Shown piece after piece: positions 50,797 to 59,542 of a stretch of DNA of 64,000 bases (position 1 is its first letter; each line of letters begins with the position of its first letter). A program made the position numbers and the translations under genes. The stretch comes from Bacteroidota bacterium. Its GTDB lineage: Bacteria > Bacteroidota > Bacteroidia > Chitinophagales > Chitinophagaceae. The stretch spans positions 211,085 through 275,084 of the forward strand of contig JADJQP010000005.1 of NCBI GenBank assembly GCA_016712665.1. Reading direction: 5' to 3'. A model generated the notes under the pieces. The model was not told where the DNA came from. It saw nothing but the letters and a program-made list of their open reading frames with translations, and made no database searches.

Positions 50797-51024
50797 TTTA
50801 GTCCCTGCAGAGTCTCCACTACACAAATCATGTATTAAGCATAATGTATCTTGGGACTCTGCGATTTAGCCCCCGCAGAGTCTCCACTATACAAATCATG
50901 TATTAAGCATAGTGTATCTTGGGACTCTGCGATTTTGATAATAAATTTGATAAATGAAATTTCCAAAGCATAATTATGTAAATGAACCGCAGAGTCCCGA
51001 GGCGGAGACTCTGCGGGGACTAAA
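50797..51024. repeat. Inverted-repeat element, copy A (duplicated core)
   Basis: A 228-bp element starts TTTAGTCCCTGCAGAG and ends GCGGGGACTAAA; its ends are inverted repeats of about 20 bp. A 67-bp internal segment (CGCAGAGTCTCCACTA ... GGGACTCTGCGAT) is present twice. The right part carries a short ORF starting at 50954 (MKFPKHNYVNEPQSPEAE). Related copies are at 53395-53554 and 55493-55717. Confidence 0.85.
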
Positions 51025-51566
51025 CTTATCCTGAACGTTATTTACAGTAATTTACTAATGTCGTTTACAGTATTCAATATTAGTTACGGCAGAGCATTCC
51101 ATGGCAGGTAGTGAGAGTGTCAAACGATATGGAAGGCTAATAGGATTATTGCGGAAAAATGGTATGTATCGAGGCATCACCATACGACCAGCGCATAAAT
51201 CTAAGATAGTTTCTTTTTCCATCATACCACCAACTATGAAAAACCTTGACGTTTTTTAAATACTGTAATTCTTTCTTTGTTACCTCATTAATTTTGTAAG
51301 AAGAAGTCAATATCCTCGCCACCGCTTTTTGGGGAAAATGCCTTAATTATATGTTTTCCATGTACATCATTAAGAAAAATATTATTAAGAGAAATAATAA
51401 AAAACAAAATGTTTTTGCAAATTATTTGTGTAAAATTACAAAAACTAATATTGATACTTAAAATTCTTTTAAATATTTTAAATAAAAATGTTAAAAATAT
51501 TACAATAAATAATATTTTAACTCTTTATTAAGAATTATATTTGAATTATAAAAGCAAACAATTATC
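51025..51566. other. AT-rich gap with a possible gene remnant
   Basis: No convincing gene is present. On the minus strand about 51146-51318 is open (KNVKVFHSWWYDGKRNYLRF and GDASIHTIFPQ) but has no start codon; it may be a remnant of an older gene, family not recognised. The 150 bases before 51567 are very AT-rich and should hold the promoter of the next gene. Confidence 0.4.
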
Positions 51567-53238
51567 ATGAAAGCTATTTTTATTGGGATAATATTGATAT
51601 TGCAATTTATTAGTTCTATTGCTCAAAATATTGGAGTAACAGCTAAGTATTGTGATACCCTCAAACTTATAAATGATATGCTATCAACAAGCACTGGGGG
51701 CATATATGCTGCAGGAAACGATTATGCTGCCGGCGACCATCAAGCTACAATTATAAAACTAGATAAAGATTATCAAATTATTTGGAAGAAATATATGGGT
51801 GGTAGCGCATCTGACAGGTTTATAAAAATCAGGCAAATAGGTGAAAATAGATTATTATTAATCGGTGTTACTTTGTCTTCAGACGGTGATTTGAGCCCTT
51901 ATGGATATACACAACCCACTTCGGGTAATATTTGGGTATTGGTAACTGACACCATAGGTAATAAAATATATGGAAATATATACGGTTACGGTGGAAGCAC
52001 TATTGTAACTGATGTAGCAGTATCCAATGGCGGCAATATTTACATTTTGGGCAAAACTTTGGCAAATACAGGAGATTTTGCAGGAAACGCAGCGGGGCCT
52101 TTTACCTACAATGCATTTGTAATAAGAACTGATACGGTGCTTACAAAAAAATGGCTCAAAAATATTTGACGGAAGTGATGATGAAAGTGCCTCCGGTATT
52201 GTAGTAAATGACAAAGAAGAAATCCTGATATCTTTTGGCACACCTTCATATGATGGAGATTTCACATTACATACAGTAGCAGATGGGCAATCAGTCGCTA
52301 TCATCAAATGCATTGACACAATGCAAAACCTGATTTGGGAAAAAAAATACGGAGGGAGTCAGGCAGAACAAGGGTTTACATTAATATTCGACAGTAGCAC
52401 AAAAGATATTTTTTTCATTGGCTCTGGATGGTCGAAAGATGGTGACATGTGGGATGCTTCTCCAAACCTCAATAACCCTGAAATTAGTAGTACGCTTTTA
52501 ACATGGGTTATGAGACTAGACAGTATAGGAAATAAAAAGTGGAGCAGAGTATATGGTCCATTGGGTGATAACCCGAGTTATTTTGCGTCATGTCATATTC
52601 AGGAGAACGAGGGAGGTGGTATCATGAAAAACGGTCAACTCTATATTTATTGCAGTGTGGCAGGCAGAGATGACACTGAAATAGGAGAATCAATTGGTGG
52701 CGGTGATAAAACCGATCTATGGCTGATTATACTGGATACTGCAAATGGCAACATATATTCGAGGACGAGACTTGGCGCACAATGCGCAGACGTGCCAAGG
52801 TATATAAAAGGAAGTAGTTACAATAATGATATTTATCTGGGTGCACGAACCTCCGGCTTTGCACCAATAGACACTCCCATAAATTTATTTGGATGTCATT
52901 TTAATAATTTTGCTACGACATCATTCGTTTCTCTTACACTGGGATACTGGCCTAATCATCTTGATGAAAAATTAAAAAAATCAAAATTGTTGAAAGTATA
53001 TCCGAATCCAGCAAAGGATGTCATTACTGTTGAGCGGGAAATTTTGGATCAGACCTATAATGATTTAACTTATAAAATTATCGTGTATAGCAAAGATGGG
53101 CGAATGACATATGAGTCTATATTATTACCAAAACAAAACAAAATGAAAATATCTACAAGTAAATGGAGTAGAGGTCTCTATTTCATTCGATACGAGGGTA
53201 ATGGCGTTAAGTGTACTGAACAGGTTATTATTGATTAA
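51567..53238 (+). CDS. T9SS-secreted repeat protein, one frameshift
   Basis: The protein of about 556 residues has a signal peptide (MKAIFIGIILILQFISSIAQ) and a body of repeating beta-propeller-like motifs with the pattern SDGDLSPYGY, NTGDFAGNA, YDGDFTLH, KDGDMWDA. Its C-terminal T9SS sorting domain reads LLKVYPNPAKDVITVERE ... WSRGLYFIRYEG. A run of As near 52160 has one base too many; the join reads KKWLKIFDGSDDESASG. Open parts are 51567-52169 and 52321-53238. Function unknown; probably a secreted or surface protein. Confidence 0.85.
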
Positions 53239-53256
53239 TTTTTAAAAACATACATC

Positions 53257-53435
53257 ATGAGAAAGATTTTATTTTTATCTATGCTAATACTAATGTGTTC
53301 AGCAAAGATATCGTTTTCGCAGGCACCGAATTTGGCTGCCTTTCATTTAATGGATTCCCTAAATGTTGATATTAATCAAACACCGGAAAATTACTTTAGT
53401 CCCCGCAGAGTCTCCACTACACAAATCATGTATTA
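53257..53435 (+). pseudogene. Secreted protein gene truncated by a repeat insertion
   Basis: MRKILFLSMLILMCSAKISFSQAPN is a good signal peptide starting 19 bases after the previous gene. After about 46 codons the frame runs into the inverted-repeat element at 53395 and stops within it. The sequence on the far side of the element (53555-53709) is open in the plus direction and may be the rest of the gene. The element therefore seems to have inserted into a coding sequence. Confidence 0.6.
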
Positions 53436-53554
53436 AGCATAATGTATCTTGGGACTCTGCGATTTTGATAATAAATTTGATAAATGAAATTTCCAAAGCA
53501 TAAATATGTAAATGAACCGCAGAGTCCCGAGGCGGAGACTCTGCGGGGACTAAA
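53395..53554. repeat. Inverted-repeat (MITE-like) element, copy B
   Basis: A 160-bp element bounded by perfect 21-bp terminal inverted repeats (left end TTTAGTCCCCGCAGAG, right end CTCTGCGGGGACTAAA). The right arm includes a second hairpin CCGCAGAGTC..GACTCTGCGG. It is the simplest of the three copies and carries the same MKFPKHKYVNEPQSPEAE reading frame from 53484. Confidence 0.9.
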
Positions 53555-53709
53555 TAGTAACAATAACACAAAATCCATGCATCCATTGGCCTTCAATCCA
53601 ATATCTTTGATTCCTAAACAATGTGCAGTAACTTTGACGATCCTTGTACCATTCGGACGCAGTCGTAAAAATCCCGATGATATTTTTTTACATTCTATAA
53701 CGATACTCA

Positions 53710-54652
53710 ATGAACCCGGACAATTATCCTGAAGAAAAATTCTATCCTCCAAAACCAAATAATCGCATCGAAACTTCACAGCAAGGCAAATTGCTGTTAA
53801 GTCTCATCCTATTTATTATTTCCTTTTATTGGTTTCCGGCAAGAGTATACAAAGCGTCATAATCTTTGCGCTGTGCTTACTCATTCATGAACTTGGCCAC
53901 TATATCGCCATGAAAGCTTATAACTATCAAGATACAAAAATTTTCTTTATCCCCTTTTTAGGAGCAGTTACCACCGGAACCAAAGAAGAAGTTTCATAAA
54001 AACAACAATTAATAATTTTACTTGCCGGACCTGTTTCTGGTATTTTGATTGGATTTATACTGTATTATATTGGAGAGTATGAGGACAATGCCCTTTTTTC
54101 AAAATCTGGGCTCGTTTTCATTTTGGTGAATCTAGTTAATATACTGCAGATTTACCCATTGGATGGCGGTAGAATTCTCGACACCTTATACCTCGGAAAA
54201 ATAAGATAATTTCTAAGGCTTTTATGTTGATTTCCACTGCATTGTTAACCTACATAGCCTTTAAACAACAGGATTATTTTTTATTAATACTACCAGCTTT
54301 TATTCTGTTACAATTTATTGGGCAAATGGATGTAGATAAAATAAAAGTACGCGCCGAAAGTAACGCGATTAGAACGAATATCCGCTATGAAGAGTTAACC
54401 GATAAAGAATACTGGCTATTGCGTGATGAAATAGGTGTCAGTTCAAGAGCCTTCTTTAAAATTATTACACCTACCGTATATGAGATTGCAGAACAGGAAG
54501 CTAAGGTGATTTCTTTCATGCAATCGATACTCAAAAAACCGATTATATCAGATTTAACAAGAACCGGTCGATTGATTTTTATGCTTATTTGGATAGCATT
54601 TTTATTGTTACCAATTTTGTTTGCCATAAATTTCTTAAAACTATTTCACTAG
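53710..54652 (+). CDS. M50-family site-2-type metalloprotease, frameshifted with an internal stop
   Basis: This membrane protease has the M50/site-2 zinc motif HELGH (LLIHELGHYIAMKAYN) and the second motif PLDGGRILDTLYLG, with several membrane helices and a cytoplasmic tail. It starts at 53710 (MNPDNYPEEKFYPPKPNNRIE). The frame shifts near 53820, has an in-frame TAA in EEVS-stop-KQQLIILLAGP (about 53997), and shifts again near 54205; the last part (54224-54652) is open. Intramembrane cleavage of regulators or rhomboid-like substrates is the family role. Confidence 0.85.
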
Positions 54653-54727
54653 TTACTAAGACAGGCGTATTATTTAAACGAAGAAACTAGCTACTTGCCA
54701 CTTACATTGAATGCGCAAAAACTATGC

Positions 54728-54735
54728 TACATTTG
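54728..54735 (+). promoter_or_regulatory. Promoter -7 element
   Basis: TACATTTG matches TAnnTTTG, 17 bases before the ATG at 54753. Confidence 0.55.
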
Positions 54736-54752
54736 AAAAATAAACCTCATTT

Positions 54753-55385
54753 ATGAAAGCAATAGTAGCAGGAGCATCCGGCATGATCGGTAAAGAACTT
54801 TTGAAGCAATTACTGGAAAGCAAGCATTACGAGCAGATATATATTTTGGTTCGACAAAAAATAGACCACTTGGATTCCAATTGTATCCAAATCGTATACA
54901 ATTTTGAAAACGACACCCCAGCTCTTCCTGCTGTAGATCATGTATTCTGCTGTTTGGGCACTACCATCTCCAAAGCCGGTAGTCGTGAGGCCTTTTCAAA
55001 AGTAGATAAGCAATACCCTATTCAACTGGCGCAAATCACCAAGGCCAATGGCGCATCCTTATACTGCATCGTTACGGCCGGCGGCGCCAATCCCAAATCT
55101 TCTATTTTTTACAACCGGGTAAAAGGCGAAGTAGAATCCGAACTGATGACTATTGGGTTTGATCACCTGGGGATATTCAGACCTTCTATGCTATTGGGCG
55201 AACGAAATGAAAATCGCCCCTTCGAGCGCGCCGGACAAATAGTAATGACAGCCCTTGATTTTCTTATTCCCAAACGATACAAGGCTATACAAGGTGAAAA
55301 AGTAGCTCGAGCCATGAAAAATTATTCGTCGCAGCCTTCAAAAGAAATCAGAATATTCGAATCAGACGAAATGAATGCGAAGTGA
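54753..55385 (+). CDS. NAD(P)-binding SDR-type protein (HTATIP2-like)
   Basis: The intact 210-residue protein has an N-terminal Rossmann motif (VAGASGMIGKELL) and the conserved stretches DHVFCCLGTTISKAGS, FSKVDKQYPIQLAQ, YNRVKGEVESEL and IFRPSMLLGER. It is a small atypical SDR of the HTATIP2/YtfG-like kind. The substrate is unknown. It is a single gene with its own promoter. Confidence 0.85.
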   Translation: MKAIVAGASGMIGKELLKQLLESKHYEQIYILVRQKIDHLDSNCIQIVYNFENDTPALPAVDHVFCCLGTTISKAGSREAFSKVDKQYPIQLAQITKANGASLYCIVTAGGANPKSSIFYNRVKGEVESELMTIGFDHLGIFRPSMLLGERNENRPFERAGQIVMTALDFLIPKRYKAIQGEKVARAMKNYSSQPSKEIRIFESDEMNAK

Positions 55386-55440
55386 TACGAATCATATTTA
55401 CGCCATCGGGTGAAATAACATCATAAGGATCCTAAAACGA

Positions 55441-55498
55441 AAAATGAGAATGAGTGGGAAAATGAAAATGAATTCGATTCATTCCCGCTCTCTTTGTC
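55441..55498. repeat. AATGAGAATGA palindromic repeat, copy 1 (truncated)
   Basis: The segment AAAATGAGAATGAGTGGG through TTCCCGCTCTCTTTGTC matches 57233-57290 with few changes. The right-hand end of the repeat (TCATTCTCATT) is missing here because the next inverted-repeat element begins at this point. Confidence 0.8.
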
Positions 55499-55717
55499 CC
55501 CGCAGAGTCTCCACTACACAAATCATGTATTAAGCATAATGTATCTTGGGACTCTGCGATTTAGCCCCCGCAGAGTCTCCACTATACAAATCATGTATTA
55601 AGCATAGTGTATCTTGGGACTCTGCGATTTTGATAATAAATTTGATAAATGAAATTTCCAAAGCATAATTATGTAAATGAACCGCAGAGTCCCGAAACGG
55701 AGACTCTGCAAAAACTA
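55493..55717. repeat. Inverted-repeat element, copy C (duplicated core, degenerate right end)
   Basis: This copy has the same 67-bp internal duplication as copy A, with the same private differences, so A and C are close relatives. Its right end differs from A and B only by G-to-A changes: GAGGCGG is GAAACGG and CTGCGGGGAC is CTGCAAAAAC. The terminal inverted repeat is therefore broken and the element opens into the downstream reading frame. Confidence 0.85.
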
Positions 55718-55999
55718 AGACTCGAAAATGAATTACACAAAGCATTTAACAATAAGAAAGTTAATATGCTCAAATATCGGAAGGAGTTTTTCAATGTTTC
55801 ATTGGATGAAATTGAGCAGCAAATTAAAATTATCGGAATTGACGCTGAATTTTCAAGATTGCCGGAAGCTATGGAATACAGAGAGACATTAGCAATTCTA
55901 GAAAAATACAACTCGCAAATCGAACATAAAACTGTTGAAGATATCATCGCTGAGGAATTTCCAAGCACACTAAAAATTGACGCTGTTACAAACCTCTAG
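55649..55999 (+). CDS. Hypothetical protein whose N-terminus lies in a repeat element
   Basis: A 116-residue reading frame: the first 22 codons (MKFPKHNYVNEPQSPETETL) come from inverted-repeat copy C, and the rest (LENELHKAFNNKKVNMLKY ... KTVEDIIAEEFPSTLKID) is unique, helical and charged. A start at 55766 (MLKYRKEFFNVSLDEIEQQ) would avoid the repeat. It is not a known family. It could be a host gene that gained a new start from the repeat or the remaining part of an older gene. Confidence 0.5.
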   Translation: MKFPKHNYVNEPQSPETETLQKLRLENELHKAFNNKKVNMLKYRKEFFNVSLDEIEQQIKIIGIDAEFSRLPEAMEYRETLAILEKYNSQIEHKTVEDIIAEEFPSTLKIDAVTNL

Positions 56000-56269
56000 A
56001 GGCAAGAAATTAGATCAATATCGCTTCCTAAAAGTGAGATTAAAGCCCTAAATATCATAACTTCCTTGATTTAAAATTTAGGTTGAAAGCAAAGAAAAAA
56101 AGTATATTCATGCAGAGTTTGTGAAATTTTATGAAATTCTATGAAATTTCGTCGCATTTTTTTTTGAGATATGTCAAATGCCTTTACATTTGTTAAGATA
56201 TTTTACACTTGTCAAGTAATCATACAATTGTCAAGTTCAAAACATTGAAACAATAAAATCATAAAATCA
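56000..56269. promoter_or_regulatory. Intergenic region with direct repeats upstream of the HicB/HicA-like pair
   Basis: No gene. TATGAAATT(T/C) occurs in three near-consecutive copies (about 56122-56150). TTGTCAAGT occurs twice (about 56209 and 56227), the first as part of the palindrome ACTTG-TC-AAGT. These are candidate operators for the downstream toxin-antitoxin genes. Confidence 0.4.
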
Positions 56270-56692
56270 ATGAGTTCGTTTTCAAGTTTTACGGAATCTA
56301 AGGATAAATTAGCAAGCGAAACATTGCACATTAAAAGAAGAACCCAATATAGGCCTGGAGAAATTAATGGTAGGTTCCGAATAATCCACTTCTTTGACAA
56401 GGAAACCAAACAGCATGTTTCTTACATCTTATCCTTTGACATCTCCGCTTATGGGAAAAATAAGACCACGGCGATGGTAATGCTAAAGGATTCAGTTCAT
56501 GAATACTTTAAGTTTATAATGAACCTAAACCAAAACGAGATGCATCAGCAATTGGTATCCTTAGGATGGAAGTCAGATAAGTTCTTCAAAAAAAATTACT
56601 CCCATCTTTATGTTGACAAAAATGGCATATTACAGAATTTCAACGTTGCAGAGGAGGATATCACAACAGAATTAGTTGAAATGGTTGCCTAA
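56270..56692 (+). CDS. HicB-like antitoxin
   Basis: The 140-residue protein carries a stretch (HVSYILSFDISAYGKNKTTAMVMLKDSVHEYF) that fits the HicB partial RNase-H-like fold. The C-terminal part has no clear DNA-binding domain. Its stop codon overlaps the start of the HicA-like toxin (TAATG), which is typical of toxin-antitoxin pairs. The order antitoxin-toxin is the reverse of classical hicAB. The assignment rests mainly on the neighbour and is not certain. Confidence 0.65.
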   Translation: MSSFSSFTESKDKLASETLHIKRRTQYRPGEINGRFRIIHFFDKETKQHVSYILSFDISAYGKNKTTAMVMLKDSVHEYFKFIMNLNQNEMHQQLVSLGWKSDKFFKKNYSHLYVDKNGILQNFNVAEEDITTELVEMVA

Positions 56693-56925
56693 TGGGAAAT
56701 TTTAGACCTATCCCACTAAAATGCTTTTTGGCCTTTATAGATAAATATGGATATAAATTTGACCGAATAAGTGCAAGCCATCACATTTACACAAAAACAG
56801 CTTCTCGGTCAATAGTCATTCAAGGGAATGAGAAAATGGTGCCTGCACTACACCTAAAAACAAATTGCAAAACTATCGGATGCACTACTAAAGTACTTTA
56901 TGATTGGGCAGAAGCAAATTGCTAA
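56692..56925 (+). CDS. HicA-like mRNA interferase toxin
   Basis: The 77-residue protein has the HicA (YcfA) pattern: FLAFIDKYGYKFDRISASHHIYTK with the catalytic His in SHHI, then RSIVIQGNEKMVPALHLKTN, and a final IGCTTKVLYDWAE. HicA toxins bind double-stranded-RNA-like folds and cut mRNA. It overlaps its antitoxin by one base. Confidence 0.8.
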   Translation: MGNFRPIPLKCFLAFIDKYGYKFDRISASHHIYTKTASRSIVIQGNEKMVPALHLKTNCKTIGCTTKVLYDWAEANC

Positions 56926-56983
56926 CTAAGACTGCAAATAGTTTGTCCTTTTAGACTTTCCCGGTAATTACCAACTTTGAGCT

Positions 56984-57205
56984 ATGATTAGCATCAAAGT
57001 TTACAATGCAGATGGCGTTCCAATGGAACTGGATCTGTCACCAGGTACAAGCATAAACCTCGAATATCTACAGCCTTGCTTTGATGATAAGCTCGAAGGT
57101 AGCGATTTCTCACTGCCCTTTCGCATTCCGTTTACGGACCATAACCGGCAATTACTTGATTATGCCAAGCTTATACAACAGTTGAATTTGAAGGAGGATG
57201 AATAG
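56984..57205 (+). pseudogene. Phage structural protein N-terminal fragment
   Basis: This 73-residue protein resembles the N-terminus of large tail-associated proteins in Bacteroidota phages: an early beta-hairpin, then a GSDFSLPFRIPFTDHNRQLL motif, where the family continues for hundreds of residues. Here it stops after about 73 codons and the AATGAGAATGA repeat follows. It is probably a truncated remnant of a prophage gene. Confidence 0.55.
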
Positions 57206-57232
57206 AAAAATGAAAAAAGAATAGCTAAACCA

Positions 57233-57304
57233 AAAATGAGAATGAGTAGGAAAATGAGAATGAATTCGATTCATTCCCGCTCTCTTTGTCATTCTCATTC
57301 TGTT
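57233..57304. repeat. AATGAGAATGA palindromic repeat, copy 2 (complete)
   Basis: Terminal inverted repeats AATGAGAATGA / TCATTCTCATT enclose an inner palindrome GAATGAAT-TCG-ATTCATTC. It matches the truncated copy at 55441-55498. The remaining gap to 57451 holds no other recognisable feature. Confidence 0.8.
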
Positions 57305-57451
57305 TAGTGGACCCACTAGGACTAAAATTCCACTCATATCTTATTAATAATCAACGCTTAAAAATTAAAGGTTAAGCATTTAACATATTTTTGTATCGTT
57401 TTTCGTTTTGGTTAATATTTTTTTTAAATAGATTTAATTTTATGAAAAAGT

Positions 57452-57904
57452 CTAAAATAACGAATCTAAAACTACCTGCAATTTCGCACCCCTTTCTTTT
57501 AACATTGAACTGGCTCGGCCCTTTATCTCCTCCAATGGACGAGCTGAAACAACAGATAAAATTTCACAAATCAAATCTAAAGAAACCGAAGCTGTTGAAG
57601 CATTAACCATCATTGCCATTGACATCTGATCCTGATTCAAAAAAGGATTCGCACCACTGTACCCAACTTGCTGGTCACCATCAAATTTTGTATTTGAAAC
57701 CTTAGCCTTACTATTTCGTTTCTTTTGCGGATTATTTACTGAATTTACGACGTCATTAATTACAAGTTCAGTAGCATAATCAATTTTGCTAACTCCACGT
57801 TCTAAAAGAGATAATTTTTCTCTTGAAAAGCCCAACAGCTTTGCAAAATCTGTTTGATTATACTTTAATCCTTTTCGTATTTTTTGTAGTTGTTTCGGTG
57901 TCAT
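57452..57904 (-). CDS. Cro/CI-type (XRE) helix-turn-helix regulator
   Basis: The 150-residue protein has an N-terminal HTH (LQKIRKGLKYNQTDFAKLLGFSREKLSLLERG) and a C-terminal part of unknown fold. It reads away from a set of small genes on the plus strand (58020 onward), as in phage immunity switches, with a 115-bp shared promoter region that contains several TTTACACAAA/TTTCACAAA-like motifs. Confidence 0.82.
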   Translation of the reverse strand: MTPKQLQKIRKGLKYNQTDFAKLLGFSREKLSLLERGVSKIDYATELVINDVVNSVNNPQKKRNSKAKVSNTKFDGDQQVGYSGANPFLNQDQMSMAMMVNASTASVSLDLICEILSVVSARPLEEIKGRASSMLKERGAKLQVVLDSLF

Positions 57905-58019
57905 TTTCTTTCATGTTGATAATTTGTGCATATTTTACGCACTTTTTGCGTATTTATTACGCAAAATAAGATTTCATTTGTTTACACAAAATTACACAAT
58001 TTTTCATAAAGTTTCACAA

Positions 58020-58253
58020 ATGAGGAAAAATAATAAATCAAAAGTTCAACTTTTGGAGTTTGCAGAAGCCCTGAAAAGCATAGCAGCAGACGTTTCTGCA
58101 AATGATAAAAAAAATTTTATTTCTAAAAATGGATGCAGCGAAGCAACCATATCACGCTACCTAAAGGGCGAGGTAAAGGACACAAGTATTGCGTACAAAT
58201 TACTCGTATTTTTTAAAAAGGAAATTCAAAAAAGAAACTCGATACTCGCATGA
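58020..58253 (+). CDS. Small HTH-like DNA-binding protein
   Basis: The 77-residue protein (start MRKNNKSKVQLLEFAEALK; the ATG at 58020 is chosen because upstream in-frame codons have no coding character) ends with a helix-turn-helix-like stretch (GCSEATISRYLKGEVKDTSIAYKLL). It opens the rightward gene set of the mobile element, opposite the XRE regulator, in the position of a Cro or early regulator. Its stop overlaps the next start. Confidence 0.65.
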   Translation: MRKNNKSKVQLLEFAEALKSIAADVSANDKKNFISKNGCSEATISRYLKGEVKDTSIAYKLLVFFKKEIQKRNSILA

Positions 58254-58528
58254 GCTCGTTTGTAAACATACCGACCTCTGAGTGGCGTAAGCTATGCAAT
58301 GAGATAGCCTTTATCAAAGAAGGTCTCAAAGCACTTTCAATGTCTTCCACATCCAACGAATGGATCAGTGAAGCGGTGGCAATGGAAATACTAGGCCTTA
58401 AAGACAAGCGCACAATGCGAAAGAAGGCAACAGACAACCACATCAATTTCACCTGCCAAGGCGGAAGAAAATACAAATACTTAAACAAGGATATCAAAAA
58501 TTATTTACGACAAAATTCCACTTTATGA
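58250..58528 (+). CDS. Excisionase/MerR-like helix-turn-helix protein
   Basis: The 92-residue protein has a C-terminal HTH domain of the excisionase type (WISEAVAMEILGLKDKRTMRKKATDN, then GGRKYKYLNKDIKNYL). It could control integration or excision of the element. It overlaps the previous gene (ATGA) and the next one. Confidence 0.75.
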   Translation: MSSFVNIPTSEWRKLCNEIAFIKEGLKALSMSSTSNEWISEAVAMEILGLKDKRTMRKKATDNHINFTCQGGRKYKYLNKDIKNYLRQNSTL

Positions 58529-58947
58529 ATCACACCACCCTACCCGACTTATTTGTAAGCCCTCTCATGTGTACAATCCTACACGCCAAAGGCATTACCG
58601 CCGAAGTTCCATTTTGGTACCACATTTACCTAAATGGTAAGCACTTTATTGTAAGTGACGAATTCGACTACATGGAACTTTACAGCCACAAGCATGTACA
58701 AGTGCCTGGTGTGCATACTGAGTACCGAAGAATACCTGCATACACACTCGCTGATATGTTGGCCCTAATGCCCGACTTTGAACTCGCCAGAGAAGGTAAT
58801 ATGTATCAGGTGCAATGTCATGGACATGACGGATATGAAACCAGCGCAATTCATGGCAAGTACGCAGAGGCAGCGGCAATGTGTGTAAAGAAAATGTTGG
58901 ACGACGAAAGACTTTCTCCTGAAGCAATCAACTTAAAAATCAAGTAA
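58525..58947 (+). CDS. Hypothetical mobile-element protein
   Basis: The 140-residue protein (MNHTTLPDLFVSPLMCTIL) is in the rightward operon, overlapping the upstream gene by four bases. I recognise no family. The central part has several aromatic/acidic turns and the C-terminal half has a His-rich segment (QVQCHGHDGYETSAIHGKY). Confidence 0.6.
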   Translation: MNHTTLPDLFVSPLMCTILHAKGITAEVPFWYHIYLNGKHFIVSDEFDYMELYSHKHVQVPGVHTEYRRIPAYTLADMLALMPDFELAREGNMYQVQCHGHDGYETSAIHGKYAEAAAMCVKKMLDDERLSPEAINLKIK

Positions 58948-58950
58948 TAT

Positions 58951-59154
58951 ATGAGCCCACAACAAATCACCACTATCAGATTTACGCAAAAACAACTTCA
59001 GAATATTATGCGTGAGTCCTGCGAATTAAACGGCATTAACGACAATGCAATTATACAAATAAGCATTGATACGGGATCGGTTACTATATCGCATCCACCA
59101 CATGTATTAGAACATATGCCTGAAGAACCAGTTAACGACGCTAACGGTCATTAA
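58951..59154 (+). CDS. Small hypothetical protein
   Basis: A 67-residue protein (MSPQQITTIRFTQKQLQNIM) starts three bases after the previous gene. It has no recognisable domain; the tight spacing within the operon is the main support. Confidence 0.5.
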   Translation: MSPQQITTIRFTQKQLQNIMRESCELNGINDNAIIQISIDTGSVTISHPPHVLEHMPEEPVNDANGH

Positions 59155-59164
59155 AAATACTGCC

Positions 59165-59542
59165 ATGACAAAGGATCAATTTCACAGCTTTATAAAACTG
59201 GTGCGCCTGATGCACAATAAACAACAGGAGAGCTATTGCGCAAGAAATAACAACGCAAACTTAATTGCTCAGGCAAAAGCGTTGGAACTAAAAGTCGCCG
59301 GTAAATTCAAAGAATTTATTGACTCTGATCCACAGCACTATGATTGGCAAAGCAGATTTGTCAAGTTAGTAAAAGAAGTGCGAGCACAACAGGCCATGTA
59401 CTATGCAACCCGATATGATTCGGTGCTAATAAAATGTCGAGCTGCAGAAAGCCAGCTGTCAGAAGCTATCAAGTGGCTTGAATCAAAACACCCACAAATT
59501 TTTCAACCCTTAGCAATACAATCATCACTATATGATCATTAG
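59165..59542 (+). CDS. Hypothetical helical protein upstream of the primase
   Basis: The 125-residue protein has two similar helical stretches: FIKLVRLMHNKQQESYCARN and FVKLVKEVRAQQAMYYATR look like an internal duplication. It overlaps the primase start by eleven bases, so the two are probably co-translated. No family recognised. Confidence 0.55.
   Translation: MTKDQFHSFIKLVRLMHNKQQESYCARNNNANLIAQAKALELKVAGKFKEFIDSDPQHYDWQSRFVKLVKEVRAQQAMYYATRYDSVLIKCRAAESQLSEAIKWLESKHPQIFQPLAIQSSLYDH

Noticed and set aside
53426..53779. Minus-strand frame across inverted-repeat copy B
   Set aside because: It is composed largely of the repeat and antisense sequence, with no recognisable domain.
57391..57606. 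Plus-strand reading frame opposite the XRE regulator
   Set aside because: It is antisense to the clear HTH gene and has no homology pattern.
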